Assembly (NCBI GenBank): GCA_031256015.1
Contig: JAIRRK010000099.1
Span: 1 to 20,260, forward strand
Length of the DNA: 20,260 bases
Origin: Dysgonamonadaceae bacterium
GTDB taxonomy: Bacteria; Bacteroidota; Bacteroidia; Bacteroidales; Azobacteroidaceae
Direction of reading: 5' to 3'
Shown here: positions 1-6,717 of the stretch, piece by piece
Numbering within the stretch: position 1 is the first letter of the stretch
Layout of the letters: every line of letters begins with the position of its first letter
The notes under the pieces: model-generated
Databases searched by the model: none
Seen by the model: only the letters and a program-made list of their open reading frames with translations
Told to the model about the DNA's origin: nothing
Translations under genes and position numbers: made by a program

Positions 1-76
1 TAGTATCTTTAAACGCATTGAAGAGCAAGATAGACTAAATATTTATTTATGGATAAAATTAGTAACAATGTTAAAC

Positions 77-104
77 AAAAAAAGCACCCGATTCCGGATG
101 CTTT
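77..104 (-). terminator. Rho-independent terminator downstream of tRNA-Ser
   Basis: Read on the minus strand, a 9-bp stem (AAAGCATCC with GGGTGCTTT, one G-T pair, 6-nt loop) is followed directly by a run of T. It lies about 43 nt past the 3' end of the tRNA and is the obvious end of that transcript. The plus-strand reading has only a short T run, so termination in that direction would be weak. Confidence 0.8.
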
Positions 105-145
105 CGTGTACAACCTTTAAACTTACTGATTGTCAGTCTTTATCA

Positions 146-231
<86 letters not shown>

Positions 232-265
232 TTGCTTTTTAAGTCGTTTGAACCAAAAGCGAGTG

Positions 266-296
266 CAAAGGAACAAATTTTTTTTGTTTCTGCAAA
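266..296 (-). promoter_or_regulatory. Putative promoter of tRNA-Ser
   Basis: On the minus strand TTTG (293-296) lies 19 bp upstream of TTCCTTTG (266-273), a 7/8 match to the Bacteroidota -7 consensus TAnnTTTG. The implied transcript start would be roughly 25-30 nt before the tRNA 5' end. The match is by eye only. Confidence 0.55.
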
Positions 297-331
297 GTAT
301 TTGAGTTTTTTTTTACGGAACGAAGCCTTTT

Positions 332-1843
332 TTATTTGGAATAAATAATGCCCTTTTTGATTATCGTAAGGCCCCCTCCGAAACTGTTTGCTCCAAAAAA
401 TTCTCCTTGATTGTATCCTAATGATAGTTTGAAGTCGAAGTCTGAGAATCGAGAATCACTGTACATCAATTCCAGCAGCGAGGCAAAGCCGGTTTTCTCT
501 TTTATGAAAGGCATATAATAACGTCCCATGCTTTGTCCGGTTGTCAATAACAATCGATATTGTAACGGAGGAAGAATATATCCTTCCAGTCCTAAATGAA
601 ACGCAATAATGCGATTACTTTTGAAATTTAAATAGTGGTCGCGATTGAATTCCGGAGATAAAAACAAGGATGTCCCCATTGATCTCCCGAAATGCGAAGG
701 CCCTTGAATATAATCGACATTGTTATAATAATCGTCATTTCCGGTTTCTTTATTTTCCAAATGGGCATGTTGTTCATCGCCGGGAGCCGGAGTTACAAAG
801 TGGATGGAACCGGCTTGATTTTTAGTGTAAATATACTCAAACAGAATATTGGAAACGAGTTGTTTTTCCCCGGACTTATATTGAATCCCCAATAACATAT
901 CCATGAAACTTCGAGGATTCATACTGGATCCATCTTCAAAAAAGTGTTGATAGTAAGCCTCGAGCCTGTCGTCATTCTTCAATTTGTAATCCACCTTGAG
1001 GAGGTTGTTCCCGGAATGAGAGCCGGCCACATTGGCCTTATCGGCACCGGAAGAGCCTTCTCTTCCTTTTTGGGCAAATATCACGCGGATAAAATCTTGT
1101 AATTGATGAGGTTGATCCGTGACAATATATTGAGTTTGGTTGGGCGCGTACCAATATAAAACTCCGCCCCATTGAACAAAATGTTTCAATCCCACAGTAA
1201 CTTGTATGTCATTGGGTTTCTCGATATCTCCCACTCGAAAATAGATTGATTTATGATGTAAAAGAACATCCTTTGCATAAGACCGACCATGAGGAAGTGC
1301 CTTATTTTCCATCCATTTTCCGTCTGAAAATTTTCCGACGGAAAAATCGCCTTTCACAAAAACATGTTCTCCCGTAAAAGGAATCGGAACAAATTTATTC
1401 AAACGCATCGTTATTTCAGGAACGGGACGGGCATTATTTGAGATATTCATGTCTCCGGAACTCAAATGTTCGTCCAAAAAAGAAGTGTAATCTTCTTTTG
1501 TTCCTATCCGCAATTGAAGTGATTTCCGATTAAGTTCGCCGTAAAACTGTTGAATCCAAATCGTGGAAAATTCATGAGGAGAAGAGCCGATGATATCCAA
1601 ACCGACATTATACGACCAATCATTGTTGATTTTATGGTTTCCAAAGGCAGCTCCTCGAAGATAAAAATTAGTTGAATTGAAAGGTACAACTCCCCAATTA
1701 TGAAACAACATCCAAAAAGGAGTATTATTTCCGGAGGCCAGAGAACCGAAAGTTTCGGCCTTATAATTTATTTTTATGTTTTCTTGCGAAAATACAGGAA
1801 CGAAAAATAAACAAACAAACAACAGAATGACAGACTTTTTCAT
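332..1843 (-). CDS. Wzi-family capsule assembly outer-membrane protein
   Basis: This 503-residue protein starts with a clear signal peptide (MKKSVILLFVCLFF..FSQ, about residues 1-19). The rest is rich in alternating aromatic and polar strands, as in an outer-membrane beta-barrel. Early motifs such as NNTPFWMLFHNWG, and repeated pairs of strand-like segments, match my memory of the Bacteroidetes 'capsule assembly Wzi' family, and the length fits. In Proteobacteria, Wzi is an outer-membrane lectin that helps attach capsular polysaccharide; a similar role here is inference. The ATG lies 2 bp after the stop of the upstream small lipoprotein gene, so the two are almost certainly co-transcribed and perhaps translationally coupled. 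No capsule biosynthesis genes are in the window. It could instead be another OmpA/porin-like barrel. Confidence 0.8.
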   Translation of the reverse strand: MKKSVILLFVCLFFVPVFSQENIKINYKAETFGSLASGNNTPFWMLFHNWGVVPFNSTNFYLRGAAFGNHKINNDWSYNVGLDIIGSSPHEFSTIWIQQFYGELNRKSLQLRIGTKEDYTSFLDEHLSSGDMNISNNARPVPEITMRLNKFVPIPFTGEHVFVKGDFSVGKFSDGKWMENKALPHGRSYAKDVLLHHKSIYFRVGDIEKPNDIQVTVGLKHFVQWGGVLYWYAPNQTQYIVTDQPHQLQDFIRVIFAQKGREGSSGADKANVAGSHSGNNLLKVDYKLKNDDRLEAYYQHFFEDGSSMNPRSFMDMLLGIQYKSGEKQLVSNILFEYIYTKNQAGSIHFVTPAPGDEQHAHLENKETGNDDYYNNVDYIQGPSHFGRSMGTSLFLSPEFNRDHYLNFKSNRIIAFHLGLEGYILPPLQYRLLLTTGQSMGRYYMPFIKEKTGFASLLELMYSDSRFSDFDFKLSLGYNQGEFFGANSFGGGLTIIKKGIIYSK

Positions 1844-1845
1844 GA

Positions 1846-2247
1846 TTAATGCTTTTTGAATTGATAAATCTTTCCATCATTAAAAAGTGTCATGTTTTTG
1901 GAATTTAGTTTGTGAATTTGAAATATCCGCTGTTTTTCCGTCCAATCGGAATTGGAACGAAAATCATCCGTCCAAAAATTTTCATCCATATTAATTAATA
2001 TTTCATTTTCCGACAGATTATCTATATAACCATAGTATATATTAACTTTTTCGACATCCTTCAGGATGGTATATGAAAAAACATTTCTTTTAAGCATAAA
2101 GCTGTAAAAAACAGAATCTATCTTTTGAATATTTTCGTTTTCTTCGCTTTGAATTGTTTTCAATTGCCACATCCCATCTATGTTCGGATTATCCGAACAG
2201 GCAAAAACAAATAAGAAGACGATAAAACACAATACATATTTTGGCAT
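1846..2247 (-). CDS. Small lipoprotein, lipocalin-like
   Basis: A 133-residue protein with an N-terminal hydrophobic stretch ending in VFAC at residues 14-17, a plausible lipobox that would make Cys17 the lipidated residue. The mature part opens with IDGMWQLKTIQ, a motif seen at the start of lipocalin-like domains of Bacteroidetes lipoproteins (a G-x-W-x-L first strand). Short beta-strand-like segments follow, such as VNIYYGYIDN and MTLFNDGKIYQF. The function is unknown; an outer-membrane-anchored accessory of the Wzi-family protein encoded 2 bp downstream is a reasonable guess from the coupling alone. A good promoter lies 23 bp upstream of the ATG. The gene call is secure, the lipocalin assignment moderate. 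Confidence 0.72.
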   Translation of the reverse strand: MPKYVLCFIVFLFVFACSDNPNIDGMWQLKTIQSEENENIQKIDSVFYSFMLKRNVFSYTILKDVEKVNIYYGYIDNLSENEILINMDENFWTDDFRSNSDWTEKQRIFQIHKLNSKNMTLFNDGKIYQFKKH

Positions 2248-2269
2248 AATCGAATGAGATTAGATAAAG

Positions 2270-2302
2270 CAAAGGTAAAACAATAATTTAAAAGACAACA
2301 AA
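2270..2302 (-). promoter_or_regulatory. Promoter of the lipoprotein-Wzi operon
   Basis: On the minus strand TTTG (2299-2302) is followed after 21 bp by TACCTTTG (2270-2277), an exact match to TAnnTTTG. The ATG of the lipoprotein gene is 23 bp downstream of the box. The -33 element lies in the T-rich tail of the rpsP terminator. Confidence 0.7.
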
Positions 2303-2332
2303 AGAAGCGTAAGATAAAATCCCACGCTTCTT
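2291..2332 (-). terminator. Terminator of rpsP
   Basis: Minus-strand reading: AAGAAGCGT (2324-2332) pairs with ACGCTTCTT (2302-2310) across a 13-nt loop, followed by TTGTTGTCTTT. It lies 21 bp past the rpsP stop codon. The T tract is interrupted, but position and stem make it a good terminator candidate. Confidence 0.75.
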
Positions 2333-2353
2333 CCGTTACTTTTTATTGACAAG

Positions 2354-2926
2354 TTATTCCGCTGCCGGAGTTTCTTCCGCTGCGGGTAATTCCGTTTCTG
2401 TTGAAGGAGTTACAGTTTCAGCTTCTTCAGTTTCCTCCGCTTTTTCTTCGGTGGTGCTTGCTGCTGCTTCTGCTTTTTTTGCAGCTAAAGCTTCGGCTTT
2501 GGCTTTATTCACGGCTTTTTCCGCTTCCAATCGAGCTTTTTCCGCTTTCTTTTCTTCTTCATTTAACTTGTTTGCTTGGGCATTCTTATTGGATTGTTTG
2601 GTATTTTTCCAAGCTTCAAACTTAGTTTCTGCTTCTGTTTCCGAGAGAGCTCCTTTCGCAACTCCTCCGAGTAAATGTTTTTTCAAGAGAACGCCTTCCT
2701 TAGAAAGGATGTTTCTTGTTGTGTCTGTAGGTTGAGCACCTACTTGTAACCAATACAAAGCTCTGTCGAATTTCAAATCTACTGTAGCAGGATTTGTATT
2801 AGGGTTGTAAGAACCAATCCTTTCGATAAATTTTCCATCACGTGGAGCTCTGCTATCCGCGATCACGATGTGGTAAAACGCGTACCCTTTGCGACCATGT
2901 CTTTGCAATCTGATTTTAGTTGCCAT
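2354..2926 (-). CDS. rpsP: 30S ribosomal protein S16 with long C-terminal tail
   Basis: Residues 1 to about 85 are a textbook S16: [20 protein letters not shown], then [20 protein letters not shown] and [17 protein letters not shown]16 binds 16S rRNA and is needed for assembly of the small subunit. Beyond it lies about 100 residues not present in the roughly 80-residue E. coli protein. This tail is first Lys/Ala/Glu-rich (about 110-155, coiled-coil-like), then strongly acidic and Thr/Pro-rich, ending in repeated [10 protein letters not shown] units. Extended S16 tails of this kind are common in Bacteroidetes, so this is probably a normal feature of the lineage. Unlike the E. coli operon, no rimM, trmD or rplS is next to it. 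It stands alone with its own perfect promoter and terminator. Confidence 0.97.
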   Translation of the reverse strand: MATKIRLQRHGRKGYAFYHIVIADSRAPRDGKFIERIGSYNPNTNPATVDLKFDRALYWLQVGAQPTDTTRNILSKEGVLLKKHLLGGVAKGALSETEAETKFEAWKNTKQSNKNAQANKLNEEEKKAEKARLEAEKAVNKAKAEALAAKKAEAAASTTEEKAEETEEAETVTPSTETELPAAEETPAAE

Positions 2927-2969
2927 TTGAATTAATTTTAAATTATTTTGAATTTTGCATTAGCGGGGA

Positions 2970-3001
2970 CAAAGATATAAAGAAAGTTCGGAATTGTCAA
3001 A
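2970..3001 (-). promoter_or_regulatory. Promoter of rpsP
   Basis: Minus strand: TTTG (2998-3001), 20-bp spacer, then TATCTTTG (2970-2977). Both elements match the Bacteroidota consensus exactly. The box is 43 bp upstream of the rpsP ATG and the whole promoter fits between that gene and the DUF2264 stop codon. It is one of the two strongest promoter matches in the window. Confidence 0.85.
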
Positions 3002-3016
3002 ATATTCTCGGTTATT

Positions 3017-4258
3017 TCACTTTTTTACCGATTGATGATAATCTTTCCGGAACATTTCTCCTTTCCATGCTTTCAGTGAAGTCCATTCTTCTGCGGGAGA
3101 AGTCCAAAACGAATGTTCGGGAGGCAGACCTAACGGCATAAACGATAAGGAAGTCATATACAAACTGCCATTATTGGTATAATAATCGGCTAAATTGGGT
3201 TGATGTCCTATAAATCCTAATTGAAGGAATCCACCTTCATTGAAGTTTTCTTCAACCGAAAACATTCTTTTCATTATCGAAGTCAGTGCATTTCGTACTT
3301 GTCCTTCGGTCATTGTCGATGGTAAACCATATTTCCATGCGGCAAGAGCCAACGGTTGGAATGCTCCCATCCGATAAGTCATCGAACGGCCGATTACCGG
3401 AAAAGTGGCTTCCGGAGAAATCAAGCGTTCCAATAATTCATTGTAACGTTGCATTCGTCTCAAAGCCAAATCGAAGCTGATGGCCGACCAAATTTTGGAC
3501 TTTTTCATTTCTTCCAGTATTTCCACCAGCATGGGATGAATCACATAACTATTATAGTAGTCGAGCGAATATTCAGGGCCGTCGGAATACCAGCCGTCGC
3601 CCACATACCATTCTTCCATTTTACGAATGCTTAAGTCCAATGCAAAAGCATCGTATTCTTCGCCGATAGAGAGTAAAAATGCTTCAATCATTCCTCTGAA
3701 CAATAGCCAATTACTGTAAGATGCTCTTACGGATCGCAATCCTTTGAACTCGTTGATATATCGCTGTTTTGTAACATCGTCCAACGGTTCCCATAAAGCT
3801 TTCGGAGCTCTCATAAAACTCTGAGCAATGTAAGAAGCATCGACAAGTATTTGACTGTGGCCTTTCCACAATAAATAATCCGGATTAGCAGGGTTTACTG
3901 CGTTGGCATAACCGGCTAAAGCCCATTTTCTCATCCGGCTTCTTTTTTGCCCTTCGGAGGTTTCGTCGTCAGGAAGATTGAACCAAGGAGCGATACCGGC
4001 CATTAAACGCCCGAATGTCTCGGCATAAGTAACATCTTGATTGCGTTTGTCCCATGTCGGACTTAATTCAACAATCATGTTTTTTTTCAATTCGCCTTTA
4101 CTTATATTTTGAAGTACCGGTTCGGATATTTTGCATAATAAATCGACCCAATACTCTCGGTCCGATTGTTGAGGAATCTCCTCTTTCTTTTGGGAATAAG
4201 ACTGAAATGAACAGGAGAATAAAAACAAAAAAGCTGAAAATAGAAATTGTCTTTTCAT
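3017..4258 (-). CDS. Secreted DUF2264-family protein
   Basis: A 413-residue protein starting MKRQFLFSAFLFLFS with a signal peptide. Cleavage could be by signal peptidase I after SYSQ (about 23) or, less typically, as a lipoprotein at Cys16. The mature chain looks like an all-helical toroid protein of the DUF2264 family: REYWVDLL near the start, then NWLLFRGMIEAFLL (about 183-196), YVGDGWYSDGPEYSLDYYNS (218-237), GRSMTYRMGAFQPLALAAW and a C-terminal PPEHSFWTSPAEEWTSLKAW. DUF2264 proteins resemble (alpha/alpha) barrel polysaccharide lyases and hydrolases. A glycan-processing role is suspected, but the reaction is not known to me. An in-frame ATG 60 bp upstream (4318) is rejected: it lies within the preceding terminator stem and upstream of the promoter at 4288-4319. 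Confidence 0.82.
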   Translation of the reverse strand: MKRQFLFSAFLFLFSCSFQSYSQKKEEIPQQSDREYWVDLLCKISEPVLQNISKGELKKNMIVELSPTWDKRNQDVTYAETFGRLMAGIAPWFNLPDDETSEGQKRSRMRKWALAGYANAVNPANPDYLLWKGHSQILVDASYIAQSFMRAPKALWEPLDDVTKQRYINEFKGLRSVRASYSNWLLFRGMIEAFLLSIGEEYDAFALDLSIRKMEEWYVGDGWYSDGPEYSLDYYNSYVIHPMLVEILEEMKKSKIWSAISFDLALRRMQRYNELLERLISPEATFPVIGRSMTYRMGAFQPLALAAWKYGLPSTMTEGQVRNALTSIMKRMFSVEENFNEGGFLQLGFIGHQPNLADYYTNNGSLYMTSLSFMPLGLPPEHSFWTSPAEEWTSLKAWKGEMFRKDYHQSVKK

Positions 4259-4287
4259 AAATGATTTATTTGAAAGTGAACTTGCTG

Positions 4288-4319
4288 CAAAGTTGCAAAT
4301 AAATCTTTCAATAAACAAA
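4288..4319 (-). promoter_or_regulatory. Promoter of the DUF2264 gene
   Basis: Minus strand: TTTG (4316-4319), 20-bp spacer, CAACTTTG (4288-4295), a 7/8 match to TAnnTTTG. The predicted transcript start falls 20-25 nt before the ATG at 4258, which supports that start codon. The -33 element overlaps the base of the upstream gene's terminator stem. Confidence 0.62.
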
Positions 4320-4354
4320 CAGAGGCTGCCTTAAAAGTGAAGGCAGCCTCTGTT
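4305..4354 (-). terminator. Strong terminator of the 654-aa secreted-protein gene
   Basis: A perfect 15-bp inverted repeat (4318-4332 with 4340-4354, 7-nt loop, core AGAGGCTGCCTT) lies 19 bp after the stop codon at 4374. On the minus strand it is followed by the T-rich TTTATTG. It is the longest perfect hairpin I found in the window. Confidence 0.88.
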
Positions 4355-4373
4355 GATTTTCAATAACTATAAT

Positions 4374-6338
4374 TTAATTTTTAAGAAGAAGGGTTTTTGC
4401 TTTCACTCTTCCGGAAGCATAAATGTCCTTTTTAATGTATAAGCCCGGTTGAGTCGGAACGCCATTTAACTGAATTCCTTGAATAGTATAGTAAACAACC
4501 GCAACGACGATCTCGTCTTCTACTTGTCCCGGATTAATTAATCCTTGCTCTGCTGATACTTTGGTGATAACTAATCGAGCACCGGCATCATCAGCAGTAT
4601 ATCCGCCCACTTCCCTTTGTCCATGATCGTTCAGATATTTTCCTGATGATTTTTCTTGTGCTTGCCAGTCTTGCGTGTCTTTAAATGTTTTGAACGCGTA
4701 TGAAACTGTATTTGCTGCTGTCAATGCCATAGTATCACCGGGAGTACCTATAACTCCGAAGAAGTTTCCTGCATTATCGACGATTCTGAAATCATCCCAA
4801 GTTCCTTCAAATCTCCAGTAGAACGATTCTTTGTTTTCTTCGTCAAATACTGTTTGAGTAACTCTTTCGCCCAAACCTTCGCTCTTGAATCTCTTACGTT
4901 GATTTTCTTCGTTAGTGCTTGTTGCTGTTCTGTAGAACTTAATGTAATACCAAACCGGATTCGAAACTGTACTGAATTCCGGCAAACCTAAATCGACAGG
5001 AGTGTTTTCCGGGAAGAATTTAACAGAGTTTCCGCCATCCGGATTGTATTTATATGCAGTAAATTCACTACCTTCGTTTAATTTATTGATATTCGTTCCG
5101 TTATACGGTTGTTCGTCATCGTCTATTCCTTCATACTCATTCCATAAGATTTGCCAGTCTCCGTCTTTGCGAAGCTCGAAAGTATAAGTATTGGTGTTTA
5201 CACCGTTATCTGCTAAGAAACGACCTGTAACAGTAATTTCATCACCGACTTTTACTTCTTCACGGTATTTTATTCCGTTTCCTGATTTGCTTACCAATGT
5301 AAATTTGCCGGGTTCGGCAGTGGCGGCAAATTTCCACAACTGACCATCGTTGTTCTTGTCATAAGGAGTAGCTATAACTTCTTTGTCGGCTCCTTGATCT
5401 GTTAAAAAGAATCGGGACCTTTTATCGAATTGAATACGGTACCAAGCATCCAATTGAACCGGTACTTTAGCTACACCGACGCCCGCTATATCAACGGTTA
5501 CTGTTTTATCGGCGCAACTGATTGATAATGTAAAAGTATAGTTCTTAGCTTCTTGCGGGTAAAAGTATAATTCCAAAGATCCCCCTGAGCTTGGATTCCA
5601 ATCGCCTCCTTCTTGTACTACTACGCTATTATCTTCATTGTTTGAAACCGAATAACTAATATCGCCCGTTAAAGATGGAGAAGCAAAAACGGAAACCGTT
5701 ACAAGACTGTAGTTGTCATCTCCGGCTTCATCATTGATTAATACGTGGTTAAATGCAGCCGGACTTGGGTCAGTCGTAACAACCAAACCTTTATCTACAT
5801 ATTCCACAAAATCGAAAGAGGTAGCCCAACCTTTATCAGTCCTCATTATGACATAATCTCGATCGGCATAAGTATTTGCTTGATGCACATAAGGCTGAGC
5901 ACTGAGGTCGTTGGCATTTGCAAGGATTCTATATCCCTCTCCTACTTTTTCCTCAAGAGTCCATGTTGTAGTAGGATTATCCGCAAGAATAGTAAGTTGA
6001 AGAGTCTCATTACCTTCGGGACGTGAACTTGCACTTAGTTTTTTTCCTTCCAATTTGTTAATTAACACTAATTCGCCATCTGCATTTTCTTCAACACGCC
6101 ATAAACGGGCATTCAATGCTTCCAAAGTAGTAGGGTTATTTGCTCTTCCAAAAACAGCCGTTCCTTCTGCTGTCATAACTCTTCCGTTACGACCCGGATC
6201 GGTAGGTGCGACCACTTGGAGAGTATACCAAGGTCCATCGTCGTTTGTTGAAAACTTGGGATACTCGGGTGATCCCTGGGCATTCATGTATCCTAAAGAC
6301 AAGATAAGCCCCATTAAAAATAAAGTAATCTTTTTCAT
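4374..6338 (-). CDS. Secreted protein with ricin-like modules and T9SS-like C-terminal domain
   Basis: This 654-residue protein has a signal peptide (1-20, ending MNAQ) and three regions that each open with a W-Y motif and carry an LWxF/YWRF motif typical of ricin-B/beta-trefoil modules. They are GPWYTLQVV (35-43) with ARLWRVE (77-83); AWYRIQF (298-304) with GQLWKFA (332-338); and VWYYIKF (462-468) with FYWRFEG (506-512). An Ig-like segment (about 185-295) separates the first two. The last 45 residues (VYYTIQGIQLNG..PGLYIKK..KTLLLKN) resemble the type A sorting domain of the type IX secretion system: a strand, then L/PxGLYI, then a K-rich final strand. It is probably exported to the cell surface, where carbohydrate binding is the likely job. 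No catalytic domain is seen. It is paralogous to the protein at 16995-18203. Confidence 0.75.
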   Translation of the reverse strand: MKKITLFLMGLILSLGYMNAQGSPEYPKFSTNDDGPWYTLQVVAPTDPGRNGRVMTAEGTAVFGRANNPTTLEALNARLWRVEENADGELVLINKLEGKKLSASSRPEGNETLQLTILADNPTTTWTLEEKVGEGYRILANANDLSAQPYVHQANTYADRDYVIMRTDKGWATSFDFVEYVDKGLVVTTDPSPAAFNHVLINDEAGDDNYSLVTVSVFASPSLTGDISYSVSNNEDNSVVVQEGGDWNPSSGGSLELYFYPQEAKNYTFTLSISCADKTVTVDIAGVGVAKVPVQLDAWYRIQFDKRSRFFLTDQGADKEVIATPYDKNNDGQLWKFAATAEPGKFTLVSKSGNGIKYREEVKVGDEITVTGRFLADNGVNTNTYTFELRKDGDWQILWNEYEGIDDDEQPYNGTNINKLNEGSEFTAYKYNPDGGNSVKFFPENTPVDLGLPEFSTVSNPVWYYIKFYRTATSTNEENQRKRFKSEGLGERVTQTVFDEENKESFYWRFEGTWDDFRIVDNAGNFFGVIGTPGDTMALTAANTVSYAFKTFKDTQDWQAQEKSSGKYLNDHGQREVGGYTADDAGARLVITKVSAEQGLINPGQVEDEIVVAVVYYTIQGIQLNGVPTQPGLYIKKDIYASGRVKAKTLLLKN

Positions 6339-6417
6339 AAGCTTAAAAAACTTTTAAATAATTAAAATTCAGATATTTTGCTCCTATGTATTACAAGCGT
6401 AAATAAATAAAAACATC

Positions 6418-6425
6418 CAAAGATA
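6418..6425 (-). promoter_or_regulatory. -7 box for the 654-aa secreted-protein gene
   Basis: TATCTTTG on the minus strand matches TAnnTTTG exactly, 79 bp upstream of the ATG at 6338. No clear TTTG is found 19-21 bp further upstream, so confidence is moderate. Confidence 0.45.
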
Positions 6426-6605
6426 AATCTATTAAAATTACATCTCTTCATGATTTTAGTTAAAAAAAGTCAACCAAAATATATTTTTTAAGTTTTTAGT
6501 CTAATTTACGTGGGACAGACAGCACTTTAAAAAACGAAGTGCGAATGACCGAAAATATCCGTAATTGTTATAAATCAAGGAGAAAGCGGTTTTCATTCAT
6601 CCTTA

Positions 6606-6637
6606 TTTCGATGTTCTCGAATTTTAATCTATCTTTG
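6606..6637 (+). promoter_or_regulatory. Putative promoter of the DUF5686 gene
   Basis: TTTC (6606-6609) followed after 20 bp by TATCTTTG (6630-6637), an exact -7 match. The expected transcript would begin near 6643 and include the hairpin region at 6653-6685 in its leader. Confidence 0.55.
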
Positions 6638-6652
6638 TTCATTCAAATTTTT

Positions 6653-6685
6653 AAGCCGGTAAGGAGCTTTACCGCCAACCGGCTT
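6653..6685 (+). promoter_or_regulatory. Structured leader with two competing hairpins
   Basis: AAGCCGGT (6653-6660) pairs perfectly with ACCGGCTT (6678-6685). A second hairpin, CGGTAA (6657-6662) with TTACCG (6669-6674), reuses part of the same 5' arm, so the two cannot form fully together. AGGAG (6662-6666) falls at the top of the inner hairpin. The outer stem is followed by TCCTC rather than a clean T run. It lies about 10 nt past the predicted transcript start and 32 nt before the TTG start codon. A regulatory role is inference. Confidence 0.4.
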
Positions 6686-6717
6686 TCCTCATAAATCGAA
6701 TATAAAACGGAAAAAAA

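Larger units (their letters stand above)
6339..6717. other. 379-bp intergenic region between divergent genes
   Basis: This AT-rich gap between divergent genes holds promoter-like elements for both sides (described separately) and a structured leader close to the plus-strand gene. A short inverted repeat GCACTT..AAGTGC (6522-6542) lies between them without a T tract. No ORF with coding character or tRNA-like structure is visible. Confidence 0.6.

Noticed and set aside
1-38. Possible 3' end of a plus-strand gene (frame ending TAA at 36-38) or 5' end of a minus-strand gene (ATG at 18)
   Set aside because: Too few codons are visible to judge either reading.
2346-2735. 129-codon Ala/Ser/Phe-rich ORF on the plus strand
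   Set aside because: It is the mirror image of the low-complexity Lys/Glu/Ala-rich tail of S16.
6522-6542. Inverted repeat GCACTT..AAGTGC in the intergenic region
   Set aside because: A 6-bp stem with a 9-nt loop, no T tract and no relation to promoters; this is expected by chance in a 379-bp AT-rich gap.
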